In this document: positions 8,301 through 17,058 of the stretch, piece by piece
Numbering within the stretch: the stretch's first letter is position 1
Layout: each line of letters starts with the position of its first letter
Program-made: the position numbers and the translations under genes
Notes under the pieces: generated by a model
What the model was told of the DNA's origin: nothing
Seen by the model: the letters and a program-made list of their open reading frames with translations, nothing else
Database searches by the model: none
NCBI GenBank assembly: GCA_910579225.1
Contig: CAJTTI010000012.1
Location: 41,469 to 105,468 of the forward strand
Source: an uncultured Lachnospiraceae bacterium
GTDB taxonomy: Bacteria > Bacillota > Clostridia > Lachnospirales > Lachnospiraceae
Length of the DNA stretch: 64,000 nt
Reading direction: 5' to 3'

Positions 8301-9473
8301 ATGAGAGAGATGAAAGTCGGCCTGATTGGGGCCGGATTTATGGCAAAAGCACATGCCATTGCCTATGCCGGGATGCCTATGTTCTTCTGGCCTGCACCGG
8401 TGATGCCTGTGAAACAGACGATTGTCGATATTGACGAAAAGACAGCGGCAGAGTCTGCGAAAAGATTGGGATTTGCTGCTTATGAGACGGATTGGCGCCG
8501 GATGATCGAAGATCCTGAGATTGAGATTGTAGACATCTGTACACCGAACAATGTTCATGCAGAGATTGCAATTGCCGCCGCCAAAGCGGGCAAGCATATT
8601 CTCTGCGAGAAGCCCATGGCGCTTACTTCCGAACAGGCAAGGGAGATGTATCTGGCGGCAAAAGAGAACCATGTTACTACAATGGTTGCTTTTAATTATC
8701 GCCGTACGCCGGCAGTGCAGCTTGCGAAAAAATATATTGACGAGGGAGCGCTGGGAAAACTTCTGGATTTTCGCGGTACCTATCTGCAGGACTGGTCCGC
8801 AGATCCTGACTCTCCGCTTTCCTGGCGTTTTCAGAAAAATGTCTGCGGAACCGGAGCGCTTGGAGATATTGGGACTCATATCGTTGATATGCTGCGTTTC
8901 CTGGTGGGGGAATTTGCGTCGGTCAATGCAAGAACAGCAACTTATATCCCGGAACGCCCTGTACAGTCCGGGCTTGCCGACAGTCTCGGGAATGTCAAAA
9001 GCGGGGGAAATGTTCCTAAGAAGCCGGTGGACGTGGATGATCACTGCTGCTTTATGGTGCAGTGTCAAAACGGCGTTTTTGGAACAATAGAAGCGACCAG
9101 AAATGCATGGGGGCGCAGCAACTATATTACGTTCGAGATTCATGGCACCGAAGGTTCTCTGTTCTTTAATTATGAGCGCCGGGATGAGCTGAAGGTCTGT
9201 TTTGCCAAAGACGGCGATGACCGCCGCGGTTTCCGCACGGTCTATACGGGGCCGGCGCATCCTTACGGGGACCGGCTGTGGCCGATTCCGGCACTTGGGA
9301 TCGGATATACAGAGACTAAGATGATCGAAATGTATGAATTTTTGAAAGCCGTCGCAGATGGCACACAGGCGGAACCTGGTTTCCGCGAGGGATATGCGGT
9401 GGAATTGATCTCGGATGCAATTTTGGAATCTGCACAGACGCATGCCTGGACAGACGTAAAGACAGTTGACTGA
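8301..9473 (+). CDS. Gfo/Idh/MocA oxidoreductase, ThuB-like (paralogue 2)
   Basis: NAD(P)-dependent oxidoreductase, 390 aa, with GLIGAGFMAKAH at the nucleotide-binding site and CEKPMA as the family signature. It is co-linear with the leftward paralogue at 1377-2552 along its full length, sharing stretches such as CTPNN, HAEIAIAA, SADP, SPLSWRFQK and EATRNAWGR. I start it at 8301, with GGAGG 8 nt upstream; a TTG at 8268 gives a longer frame but overlaps the upstream gene and lacks a ribosome binding site. Two related oxidoreductases in one regulon suggest successive or reversible redox steps on the same sugar; this is inference. Confidence 0.85.
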   Translation: MREMKVGLIGAGFMAKAHAIAYAGMPMFFWPAPVMPVKQTIVDIDEKTAAESAKRLGFAAYETDWRRMIEDPEIEIVDICTPNNVHAEIAIAAAKAGKHILCEKPMALTSEQAREMYLAAKENHVTTMVAFNYRRTPAVQLAKKYIDEGALGKLLDFRGTYLQDWSADPDSPLSWRFQKNVCGTGALGDIGTHIVDMLRFLVGEFASVNARTATYIPERPVQSGLADSLGNVKSGGNVPKKPVDVDDHCCFMVQCQNGVFGTIEATRNAWGRSNYITFEIHGTEGSLFFNYERRDELKVCFAKDGDDRRGFRTVYTGPAHPYGDRLWPIPALGIGYTETKMIEMYEFLKAVADGTQAEPGFREGYAVELISDAILESAQTHAWTDVKTVD

Positions 9474-9493
9474 CAAAACGTGATCCAAAAAGA

Positions 9494-9534
9494 AGCCGGC
9501 GGGAATTTGCATTGTTTTCCGCCGGCTTTTTTCT
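9494..9534. terminator. Terminator between the rightward operon and the LacI-type gene
   Basis: AAGCCGGCGG (9494-9503 region) pairs with CCGCCGGCTT (9519-9528) and is followed by a T run. A residues precede it, so it may also serve the convergent regulator gene. Confidence 0.85.
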
Positions 9535-9537
9535 TGT

Positions 9538-11565
9538 TTATTTCATTGTAAAATGAGGCAGATTTTCCCGAATCGCATGTCTGAGTTCTGCGGGCGGATT
9601 TTCTTTGAAAATATCGGACCAGGTCTTCAGAAGATTTTCGGGAGTCACCAGAACCGGTTCGATTCCGATAAAAGAAGGGGGCTGCTTGCCCAGAAGCGCG
9701 TTGGCGGCTGCCAGCGCGATTGCTTCTCCCTGTTCGTAAGGACACTGTGCGCTTAATGTTTTTACCATTCCGCCTTTTGCCATATTCATTGCGATTGAAT
9801 AATCCAGATCTCCGGTTACAACTGCCACATCCGTCCGGTCTGATTCCGTCAATGCTCTTAGAACTTCGAGTGCCGGACCGTCCCAGGAGACATAGAATGC
9901 TTCTACTTCCGGATGGTGCATGATAAAGTCTTTTGCTTTTTTATATACCTCGGCTTCGGTCTGGAAGCTGATCTCTCCACAGACCTGTATCTCCGGAAAT
10001 TCTTCCAGCAGCACCTGTTCTGCTGCGTTGTCCCTCTGCCTGGTGGCGTAAAAATGTTGGTTTCCGTGGCGCACGACCCCGACATGTTTCATTTTGTGGC
10101 GCATCATGTATTTTCCGAGCCCTTGTCCCATATTCCGGCCGTGAGAATATTCGTTGACAGAGACGCAGGAAACATAATCTCCTGGTGCAATCCCGTCCGG
10201 AATGTTGGTAATTAGGACAAGCTTTGTCGCGCTGTTCACCACTTTCTGAAAAGCTTCTGCTGTGTCACGGGTATCGACAGGTATGGCAATCAGTAGATCG
10301 GGTGATAAAAACCGGATGCTTTCCAGCTGCCTGCACTGCATGGAAGCTTCGAAGTGGGCGTCGGTAACTGCGATAATGGAGATTCCCAAATCTTCGAAGA
10401 TTTTTTTGATTCCCTTTTCCATCAGCTGCATCCAGGCCTTTCCTGTATAGTGGAAAGAAATGGCAGCAGTATAATTCTGGCAGCGAATCTGCTCTTTCTC
10501 TGCTTCTGACAACTCCAGAACTTCTGCGTTCTCTGCTTTTTCTCCAAAGGGCCCCCTTCCAATGCCGCGTGTGGAATTTCTTACATTCAGCCTTATTGGA
10601 AGTGTTGTCTTCTGAGGTTCCTTTTCGTCGCCTTTGATACGTTGCATCAGGGTCCTGACTGTCAGGGAAGCGCACTCCTGCGGCTGCTTGTCAATGCAGG
10701 TGAGTTCCGGTGCAAGCAGAGGCGCCCATTCAAAATCGTTGAGGCTTACAACGGAGATGTCTTTAGGAATTACAATGTTATGCACATGGAGGTATTTTAG
10801 AAGCGGAATGATTGGAAAAGAGTTGGCGACCACAATTCCGGTTGGCGGTACTTCCTGTGCCATCATCTGATCCATTACCTGGAATACTTCGAGTTCTGTA
10901 TTCAAATTGGGGAAAACAAGTTTTGGATTTTCTTCTATTCCATAGTCGTGAAGCGCTTTTTGATATCCCTCAAAGCGCCATGTTGATAAATCCCGGGAAT
11001 TTCCCATGTATATGATATGCTCATGGCCGTTTTTGATCAGATGCTTTGCGGCCTGGTATCCCCCATCGAACATATTCGGAGAAAATACATCCGCTTTCAA
11101 TCCTTTGACGGCCCTGCCGATCAGGATGACTGGTACAGAAATTTCGTGAAAAAATGCTTCTGTCAGAATTTCGCGTTCGTCAGGGAATGCAACAACGCCG
11201 CATAAATCTGGTGTTGCCAGAATCATGTTTTTCAATACTGCAAGGCGGGCCGTATCTTTGTCGTAGCTGGCCGAGACAATCGTGTATTCTGTATTCGTCA
11301 GAAGTTCCTTTATGTGTTCTTCTGTCTGTCTTTGGAACAGACTGCCTCTTTCTGATATCAATATAAAAATATATTTTAATCCATTGGACTTCTGATTTGT
11401 TCTGGATTTTTTGATGATAAAATTAGGTAATTCATCTAATTCGTGTATTGCGCGTTCTACTTTTTCCACCAATTCCGGACTTACATAGCGCGTGTGGTTT
11501 ACCACATGAGAAACGGTTGATGTGGAAACTCCTGCGATTTTTGCGATATCCTTAATTGTTGCCAT
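9538..11565 (-). CDS. LacI-type regulator fused to a second, transporter-derived sugar-binding domain
   Basis: Cytoplasmic transcription factor of 675 aa, about twice the usual LacI length (~340 aa). Residues 1-50 are a LacI helix-turn-helix (TIKDIAKIAGVSTSTVSHVV). Residues about 60-340 are a normal LacI ligand-binding domain. Residues about 355-675 form a second type I binding-protein domain, co-linear with the cluster's own binding lipoprotein (5047-6252): both share NYTAAISFHY, a TDA-F segment, an IP-D-T segment and YVSCVS. The second domain has no signal peptide or lipobox. The gene has its own promoter with a palindrome matching the two cluster operators, so autoregulation and control of the divergent operons is likely. 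The role of the second domain is inferred: ligand sensing with the transporter's specificity. Confidence 0.88.
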   Translation of the reverse strand: MATIKDIAKIAGVSTSTVSHVVNHTRYVSPELVEKVERAIHELDELPNFIIKKSRTNQKSNGLKYIFILISERGSLFQRQTEEHIKELLTNTEYTIVSASYDKDTARLAVLKNMILATPDLCGVVAFPDEREILTEAFFHEISVPVILIGRAVKGLKADVFSPNMFDGGYQAAKHLIKNGHEHIIYMGNSRDLSTWRFEGYQKALHDYGIEENPKLVFPNLNTELEVFQVMDQMMAQEVPPTGIVVANSFPIIPLLKYLHVHNIVIPKDISVVSLNDFEWAPLLAPELTCIDKQPQECASLTVRTLMQRIKGDEKEPQKTTLPIRLNVRNSTRGIGRGPFGEKAENAEVLELSEAEKEQIRCQNYTAAISFHYTGKAWMQLMEKGIKKIFEDLGISIIAVTDAHFEASMQCRQLESIRFLSPDLLIAIPVDTRDTAEAFQKVVNSATKLVLITNIPDGIAPGDYVSCVSVNEYSHGRNMGQGLGKYMMRHKMKHVGVVRHGNQHFYATRQRDNAAEQVLLEEFPEIQVCGEISFQTEAEVYKKAKDFIMHHPEVEAFYVSWDGPALEVLRALTESDRTDVAVVTGDLDYSIAMNMAKGGMVKTLSAQCPYEQGEAIALAAANALLGKQPPSFIGIEPVLVTPENLLKTWSDIFKENPPAELRHAIRENLPHFTMK

Positions 11566-11598
11566 AGTTCTGATCCTCTTATTTTGGTATTATTTATC

Positions 11599-11643
11599 AT
11601 ATTATACAAAGGGTAAGAAAATGTCAATAAAATTTGCGCAAAA
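11599..11643 (-). promoter_or_regulatory. Promoter and operator palindrome O3 of the LacI-type gene
   Basis: On the minus strand TTGACA (11627-11622) is followed by TAATAT (11604-11599) at 17 bp, or by an overlapping TATAAT at 15 bp. Immediately upstream of the -35, TTTGCGCAAA (11633-11642) repeats the core of the palindromes at 7109 and 7320. Confidence 0.7.
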
Positions 11644-11791
11644 TTTGAGCCCTGAGCGAATGAAAAATGGTAAAAGCGACGGAAGGGATCGCTTTTGACA
11701 GAGGAAGCGTACAAGTTGGTAAAAAAGAAATACAACTAATAAAATTGCTGTGAAAAAGAATGACCGAATATGAAAAAGAGAGGAAAATTGA

Positions 11792-11820
11792 TTGACAAAG
11801 AGGCGGGTGTATATTATAAC
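11792..11820 (+). promoter_or_regulatory. Predicted araR promoter
   Basis: TTGACA (11792-11797), 17-bp spacer, TATAAC (11815-11820). It implies a leader of about 200 nt before the regulator's coding region. Confidence 0.65.
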
Positions 11821-11934
11821 TGAAAACAAGGAAAATAAAAAAGGAAATTCGTTATTTTGTCAAATTCCGCGGGATAAATGCGGGATACTGTGAAAGGGAT
11901 TCAAAATAATTCCATGTCGTTCTTCGTTAAATTA

Positions 11935-12001
11935 AAATACAACTTATAAATACAACTTTAGTAAAATATGAAGATATCCGCTGCAGATATTTTGCTAAAG
12001 T
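11935..12001 (+). promoter_or_regulatory. Direct repeats and long inverted repeat in the araR leader
   Basis: AAATACAACTT occurs at 11935-11945 and 11948-11958, 13 nt apart (a third copy of the core AAATACAACT is at 11728-11737). Overlapping the second copy, ACTTTAGTAAAATAT (11955-11969) pairs with ATATTTTGCTAAAGT (11987-12001), 14 of 15 positions, across a 17-nt spacer. No T run follows, so this is more likely an operator or leader structure than a terminator. The rest of the 11566-11934 gap shows nothing further beyond the promoters listed. Confidence 0.5.
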
Positions 12002-12048
12002 CAATTGGAGAAAAAGGAAGGGGCCGTCTCTGCAGTGGCCTGTTGAAT

Positions 12049-13149
12049 ATGATGAGACAAAGGGAAACGAAATATATCCGGCTGGCGAACTGGATAAAGG
12101 AGAAAATCAGCAGTGGCGGACTCCGCCCCGGTGAAAAGTTGTATTCGGAAAATGAACTGACGGAAATGTTTGATCTGAGCCGCCAGACAGTCCGGCATGC
12201 CATTAAGCTGTTGGAAACCGAAGGTCTTGTGGAGCGGGTGCGCGGAAGCGGGACTTATATAGGACGAAGGGACGGAGTCGTTCGTAAAAAGACGATGAAT
12301 ATTGCGGTCATCAGTACTTATGTGGACAGATATATCTTTCCATCTACCCTGCAGGGAATCGTACAGACGCTTTCCGGAGCGGGCTACATGACTCAGATTG
12401 CATTTACCAATAATCAGGTGGACAGTGAACGGAGGATTTTGGAAGGAATTCTTCAGAAGGATAATGTGGATGGCATCATTGTGGAGGCAACTAAAAGTGC
12501 GCTTCCCAATCCCAATCTTGAATATTACCGGGAACTGAAGAATCGTCAGGTTGCGCTTTTGTTCTTTAATTGTAAGTATCCGGAGCTGGAGGCGCCCGTT
12601 GTGGCTCTTGACGATATACAGGTGGCAGAAGATGCAGTGAATTACCTGTTGTCTCAGGGACATCGGAAAATCGGAGGAATCTTTAAAGCAGATGATGGAC
12701 AGGGAAAGCTTCGTTATGCAGGCTATGTGAATGCACTTCTGAAAAAGGGACTTTATGTGGATGATCGTAAGATTCTCTGGATTGATACAGAGGATCAAAA
12801 GGCTCTGGGAAATATCCAGGGGTCTGTATTTAGGCGCATGACGGACTGCACCGCGGTATTCTGCTATAATGACGAAGTGGCGTTTGGACTGACGAAGCTT
12901 TTGAAGAGAGAGGGATTCCGGGTTCCGGGGCAGCTTTCTGTTGTCAGCATTGATGGTTCTGAGCTGTCGCTGCTGTCGGACCCCCCTGTTACTTCTGTTC
13001 CATATCCAATGGAAGAGCTGGGACAGAAAGCGGCGGAGAATATGCTGCGCCTGATCAGGGAACCAGATTTTGACGGAACCTGTCTGTACCGTCCTAAGAT
13101 TCTGGTTCGTGATTCTGTGAGGGTAATTGGAGAACAGATAAAATATTAA
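12049..13149 (+). CDS. araR: GntR-LacI hybrid arabinose regulator, AraR-like
   Basis: Repressor with a GntR winged helix-turn-helix at the N-terminus (YIRLANWIKEKI, GEKLYSENELTEMF, SRQTVRHAIKLL, GSGTYIG) and a LacI-type sugar-binding domain (about residues 75-365). This domain order is that of Bacillus subtilis AraR. It lies directly upstream of araA-araD on the same strand. The frame is open from an ATG at 11968, but that codon lies inside a 15-bp inverted repeat and family alignments begin near the KYIRLANWI segment, so I place the start at 12049. No clear ribosome binding site is visible for either start, so this call is uncertain. Confidence 0.82.
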   Translation: MMRQRETKYIRLANWIKEKISSGGLRPGEKLYSENELTEMFDLSRQTVRHAIKLLETEGLVERVRGSGTYIGRRDGVVRKKTMNIAVISTYVDRYIFPSTLQGIVQTLSGAGYMTQIAFTNNQVDSERRILEGILQKDNVDGIIVEATKSALPNPNLEYYRELKNRQVALLFFNCKYPELEAPVVALDDIQVAEDAVNYLLSQGHRKIGGIFKADDGQGKLRYAGYVNALLKKGLYVDDRKILWIDTEDQKALGNIQGSVFRRMTDCTAVFCYNDEVAFGLTKLLKREGFRVPGQLSVVSIDGSELSLLSDPPVTSVPYPMEELGQKAAENMLRLIREPDFDGTCLYRPKILVRDSVRVIGEQIKY

Positions 13150-13179
13150 TCATATAAATGCTTAAGGAGGCAATGAATC

Positions 13180-14667
13180 ATGAAAAACTATAAGTTCTGG
13201 TTCTGTACAGGTTCCCAGGATCTGTACGGTGATGAGTGTCTTAGAAAGGTGGCAGAGCACTCGGCAAAAATCGTGGAAGGGATGAATGCAGGCGGGAAGC
13301 TGCCTTATGAAGTGGTCTTGAAGCCGACTCTGCTCAGCCAGGCGTCTATTCGCCGGACATTCAATGATGCAAACAACGATCCGGAATGCGCAGGTGTGAT
13401 CACCTGGATGCATACATTTTCTCCGGCGAAAATGTGGATCACCGGCCTGCAGGAGTACAATAAGCCTCTGTGCCATTTTCTGACTCAGTTCAATGAGGAG
13501 ATTCCCTATGGGACCATAGACATGGATTTCATGAATGAGAATCAGTCGGCGCATGGTGACCGGGAATATGGACATATTGTAAGCCGTATGGGGATGGAGC
13601 GGAAACTGATCTTTGGCCATTGGAACAGTCCGCAGGTACAGGAGCGCCTGGGATGCTGGATGCGTACGGCTGTGGGGGTGATGGAGTCTTCTCATATCCG
13701 TGTATGCCGTGTGGGCGATAATATGAATAATGTGGCAGTAACAGAAGGAGATAAGGTAGAGGCCCAGATTAAATTCGGGTGGGAGATTGACCATTATAAT
13801 GTAAATGATCTGGTAGAATATGTGGAAGCAGTGCCTCAGGGAGACGTGGATGCGCTGGTGGAAGAATATTATGGGAAATACCAGATTTTGACAGAAGGCA
13901 GAGACGAAGCAGAATTTCGCAGGCATGTGGCGGTTCAGGCGCAGATTGAGATCGGAGCAGAGAAATTTTTGAAGGCCGGAGACTATCATGCGATTGTTAC
14001 GCATTTCGGCATGCTGGGAGGATTAAAACAGCTGCCGGGCCTTGCCATTCAGAGACTGATGGAAAAAGGGTATGGATTCGGCGCGGAAGGCGACTGGAAG
14101 ACAGCGGCTATGGTACGCCTGATGAAGCTTATGACAGACGGCATGAAAGGGGCCAAAGGAACTTCCTTTATGGAAGACTATACATATAATCTGGTTCCGG
14201 GGAAAGAAGGGATTCTGCAGTCTCATATGCTGGAAGTGTGTCCCTCTATCTCGGAAGGGCCCATTTCCATCAAAGTACAGCCATTGACCATGGGTAACCG
14301 GGAGGATCCGGCGCGTCTGGTATTCACATCCAAGACCGGTCCGGCAGTTGCAACTTCTCTTGTAGATCTTGGAAATCGTTTTCGCCTGATTATTAATGCA
14401 GTGGACTGCAAAAAAGTGGAACAGCCTATGCCAAAACTTCCGGTTGCAACTGCATTCTGGACACCACAGCCCAATCTTGCAGTTGGTACAGAGAGCTGGA
14501 TTCTGGCAGGCGGCGCGCATCACTCGGCGTTTTCCTATGATCTGACTGTAGAACAGATGGCGGACTGGGCTGCAGCAATGGGGATTGAAAGTGTGGTTAT
14601 TGATCACAATACTACTGTACGAAACTTCAAAAATGAGTTAAAATGGAATTCAGTCGTATATAAATAA
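13180..14667 (+). CDS. araA: L-arabinose isomerase
   Basis: Converts L-arabinose to L-ribulose, 495 aa, the family's normal length. The expected metal/catalytic residues are present in GAEGDWKTA and FMEDYTYN (the two glutamates) and in SHMLEVCP and AGGAHHSAF (the two histidines), comparable to E306, E333, H350 and H450 of the E. coli enzyme. AAGGAGG lies before the ATG. It follows araR by 30 nt and precedes araD by 23 nt. The ribulokinase gene araB usually found with these two is not in this window. Confidence 0.95.
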   Translation: MKNYKFWFCTGSQDLYGDECLRKVAEHSAKIVEGMNAGGKLPYEVVLKPTLLSQASIRRTFNDANNDPECAGVITWMHTFSPAKMWITGLQEYNKPLCHFLTQFNEEIPYGTIDMDFMNENQSAHGDREYGHIVSRMGMERKLIFGHWNSPQVQERLGCWMRTAVGVMESSHIRVCRVGDNMNNVAVTEGDKVEAQIKFGWEIDHYNVNDLVEYVEAVPQGDVDALVEEYYGKYQILTEGRDEAEFRRHVAVQAQIEIGAEKFLKAGDYHAIVTHFGMLGGLKQLPGLAIQRLMEKGYGFGAEGDWKTAAMVRLMKLMTDGMKGAKGTSFMEDYTYNLVPGKEGILQSHMLEVCPSISEGPISIKVQPLTMGNREDPARLVFTSKTGPAVATSLVDLGNRFRLIINAVDCKKVEQPMPKLPVATAFWTPQPNLAVGTESWILAGGAHHSAFSYDLTVEQMADWAAAMGIESVVIDHNTTVRNFKNELKWNSVVYK

Positions 14668-14690
14668 CCAACCAAAAGGAGCGGTGCAAC

Positions 14691-15392
14691 ATGTTAGAAG
14701 AACTGAAACAAAAAGTATTTGAAGCTAATATGCTTCTCCCCCAATATGGTCTTGTAACATTTACCTGGGGAAATGTAAGTGCAATTGACCGTGAAAGCGG
14801 ACTGTTTATCATCAAACCCAGTGGAGTGGATTATGAAACCATGTCTGCAGATGATATGGTGGTCATGGACCTGGACGGAAATAAAGTAGAAGGGCATTAT
14901 AAGCCTTCTTCCGATACCCCAACGCATCTGGAACTCTACAAGGCGTTTCCGGAAATCGGAGGCATCGTACATACCCACTCTTCTTATGCCACCAGCTGGG
15001 CGCAGGCCGGCAGAAGCATTCCCTGTTACGGGACAACTCATGCAGATTATATGTATGGAGAGATTCCCTGCGTCCGTTGCCTGACAAAAGAAGAGATTGA
15101 AGGGGCATATGAGGAGAATACGGGACGTCTGATCGTGAATTCTTTCAGAGAGATGGGGAAAGATGTGATGGCAGTTCCTGCTGTGCTCTGCAAAAATCAC
15201 GGGCCTTTTGCCTGGGGCAAAGATGCTCATGATGCTGTTCACAATGCGGTGGTTCTTGAAGAGGTGGCGAAGATGGCTTATCGGGCAGAGACGATTAACG
15301 CGCGTATTCAGCCGGCGCCGCAGGAGCTGCAGGACAAACATTACTATCGGAAACATGGTGCTAATGCTTATTATGGGCAGGATGCAAAATAA
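14691..15392 (+). CDS. araD: L-ribulose-5-phosphate 4-epimerase
   Basis: Class II aldolase-fold zinc enzyme of 233 aa that converts L-ribulose 5-phosphate to D-xylulose 5-phosphate. Visible features are the N-terminal TWGNVSAID, the phosphate-binding KPSG, the zinc histidines in VHTHSSYAT and the KNHGPFAWG segment. It is the last gene of the ara operon and is followed by a strong hairpin. Confidence 0.94.
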   Translation: MLEELKQKVFEANMLLPQYGLVTFTWGNVSAIDRESGLFIIKPSGVDYETMSADDMVVMDLDGNKVEGHYKPSSDTPTHLELYKAFPEIGGIVHTHSSYATSWAQAGRSIPCYGTTHADYMYGEIPCVRCLTKEEIEGAYEENTGRLIVNSFREMGKDVMAVPAVLCKNHGPFAWGKDAHDAVHNAVVLEEVAKMAYRAETINARIQPAPQELQDKHYYRKHGANAYYGQDAK

Positions 15393-15413
15393 ATCAGATT
15401 ATAAAGAACATGA

Positions 15414-15445
15414 TCAGGGGCTTCCGTATTTGCGGAGGCCCCTGA
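15414..15445 (+). terminator. Terminator of the ara operon
   Basis: TCAGGGGCTTCCG (15414-15426) pairs with CGGAGGCCCCTGA (15433-15445) through 13 positions (one G-U) with a 6-nt loop. A T-rich stretch follows about 17 nt later. Confidence 0.75.
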
Positions 15446-15478
15446 CGCTGTATAAATGTGTTTTTTTTCAAAAAATAG

Positions 15479-15507
15479 TTGTTTTCTCTGACCGATACAA
15501 TTATAAT
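15479..15507 (+). promoter_or_regulatory. lysC promoter
   Basis: TTGTTT (15479-15484), 17-bp spacer, TATAAT (15502-15507), 37 nt before the aspartokinase start. The leader is too short for a lysine riboswitch and none was seen. Confidence 0.65.
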
Positions 15508-15543
15508 CTATACTAGCTTTTGGGAAGACGAGGAGATAAAGTT

Positions 15544-16863
15544 ATGAAAAAGGTAGTCAAGTTTGGAGGAAGTTCCCTGGCCAGTGCAGAACAGTTTGAG
15601 AAGGTCGGGAAGATCATCTTTGAAGATGAAAGTCGCCGTTACGTGGTTCCGTCAGCGCCTGGAAAAAGGTTTGACGGTGATTCCAAAGTGACGGATATGC
15701 TTTATCAGTGTTATTATGCAGCGGCGAATGGGGAAGATTTCAGCGGAATGCTGAAGCAGATTAAGGCGCGGTATAATGAGATTATAGGCGGACTGAATCT
15801 GAAGATTTCTCTGGATGAAGAGTTTGAGATCATTGCAGGACAGTTTAAAAATAAAGCGGGAAGCGATTACGCGGCTTCCAGAGGAGAATATTTAAACGGA
15901 ATTGTTATGGCGGCGTATCTTGACTATCCGTTTGTGGATGCGGCAGAGGTGATCCGGTTCGCGGAAGACGGAAGCTTTGATTCTGAGATGACGGACAGAC
16001 TGGTGGGAGAGCGGTTGAAAGAACTGTCTTCAGCAGTGCTTCCCGGGTTTTATGGCGCCTATGAGGATGGAAGAATCAAAACTTTTTCCAGAGGAGGTTC
16101 GGATATTACCGGTTCGATTGTGGCAAAAGCCACAGGCGCAGATCTGTATGAGAACTGGACAGACGTATCTGGTTTTTTGGTGACGGATCCCAGACTGATT
16201 GATCATCCCGAGGTGATTGATACCATCACTTACAGAGAGCTTCGGGAGTTGTCATATATGGGGGCTACAGTGCTCCATGAGGATGCTATTTTCCCGGTAC
16301 GCAAGGCAGGGATTCCCATTAATATCCGTAATACGAACCGTCCAAAGGATAAAGGGACAATGATTGTGTCCAGCACTTGTCATAAGCCTCGCTTTACGAT
16401 CACAGGTATTGCAGGTAAGAAAGGATTTGTGACAGTTAATATAGAAAAGGATATGATGAATTCAGAGATTGGATTCGGAAGACGGGTATTGGAGGAATTT
16501 GAGAAGCAGGGCATTTCTTTTGAACATATTCCTTCAGGAATTGATACGATGAGTATTGTGGTTCACCAGGACGAGTTCGAAGAACATGAGCAGAAAGTAC
16601 TGGCAGGGATTCAAAGAGCGGTGAATCCGGATTATCTGGAAGTGGAAGGAGATCTGGCGTTAATTGCGGTGGTGGGACGCGCTATGCGCGCCAACCGTGG
16701 TACGGCAGGCAGGATTTTCTCGGCGTTGGCGCATGCCAATGTCAATGTGAAGATGATTGATCAGGGGTCCAGTGAATGGAATATTATTGTCGGAGTCAGG
16801 AATGAAGACTTTGAGAAGGCCATTCGGGCAATCTATGATATCTTTATTACAACGCAGATTTAA
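15544..16863 (+). CDS. lysC: Aspartokinase
   Basis: Phosphorylates aspartate, the first step to lysine, threonine and methionine. 439 aa. The kinase domain starts with VVKFGGSSLA and contains FSRGGSDITGS; the C-terminal ~150 residues hold tandem ACT domains that usually confer feedback inhibition by amino acids. I start at the ATG at 15544, preceded by GAGGAG, rather than at an upstream TTG in the same frame. It stands alone, with its own promoter. Confidence 0.92.
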   Translation: MKKVVKFGGSSLASAEQFEKVGKIIFEDESRRYVVPSAPGKRFDGDSKVTDMLYQCYYAAANGEDFSGMLKQIKARYNEIIGGLNLKISLDEEFEIIAGQFKNKAGSDYAASRGEYLNGIVMAAYLDYPFVDAAEVIRFAEDGSFDSEMTDRLVGERLKELSSAVLPGFYGAYEDGRIKTFSRGGSDITGSIVAKATGADLYENWTDVSGFLVTDPRLIDHPEVIDTITYRELRELSYMGATVLHEDAIFPVRKAGIPINIRNTNRPKDKGTMIVSSTCHKPRFTITGIAGKKGFVTVNIEKDMMNSEIGFGRRVLEEFEKQGISFEHIPSGIDTMSIVVHQDEFEEHEQKVLAGIQRAVNPDYLEVEGDLALIAVVGRAMRANRGTAGRIFSALAHANVNVKMIDQGSSEWNIIVGVRNEDFEKAIRAIYDIFITTQI

Positions 16864-17058
16864 AGAGGAGTCTGCGGTGTTGTGCAGTTTCATGGCTCCT
16901 GTACGCTGAAAAGGGCGGCGGGAGCTTTTTCTGTTTTATTGAGGAAATTTCTTCCCGTATTCTAAAGAATCCTTAAAAATCTGTGAATTTGTACAGTTAT
17001 CAGAAAATCTATGATATACTGCCAGAGTACATCATTAAGAAATGAAGGTAAAAATGAA

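Noticed and set aside
8247..9512. A 421-codon open frame on the minus strand opposite the second oxidoreductase
   Set aside because: It mirrors a well-supported gene, has no ribosome binding site and its translation (rich in His, Arg, Cys and Ile) has no family pattern.
12001..13149. A 265-codon antisense frame opposite araR
   Set aside because: Antisense shadow with no start signals.
15393..15543. Lysine riboswitch before lysC
   Set aside because: The gap is only 150 bp, is filled by the araD terminator and the lysC promoter, and shows no multi-helix leader.
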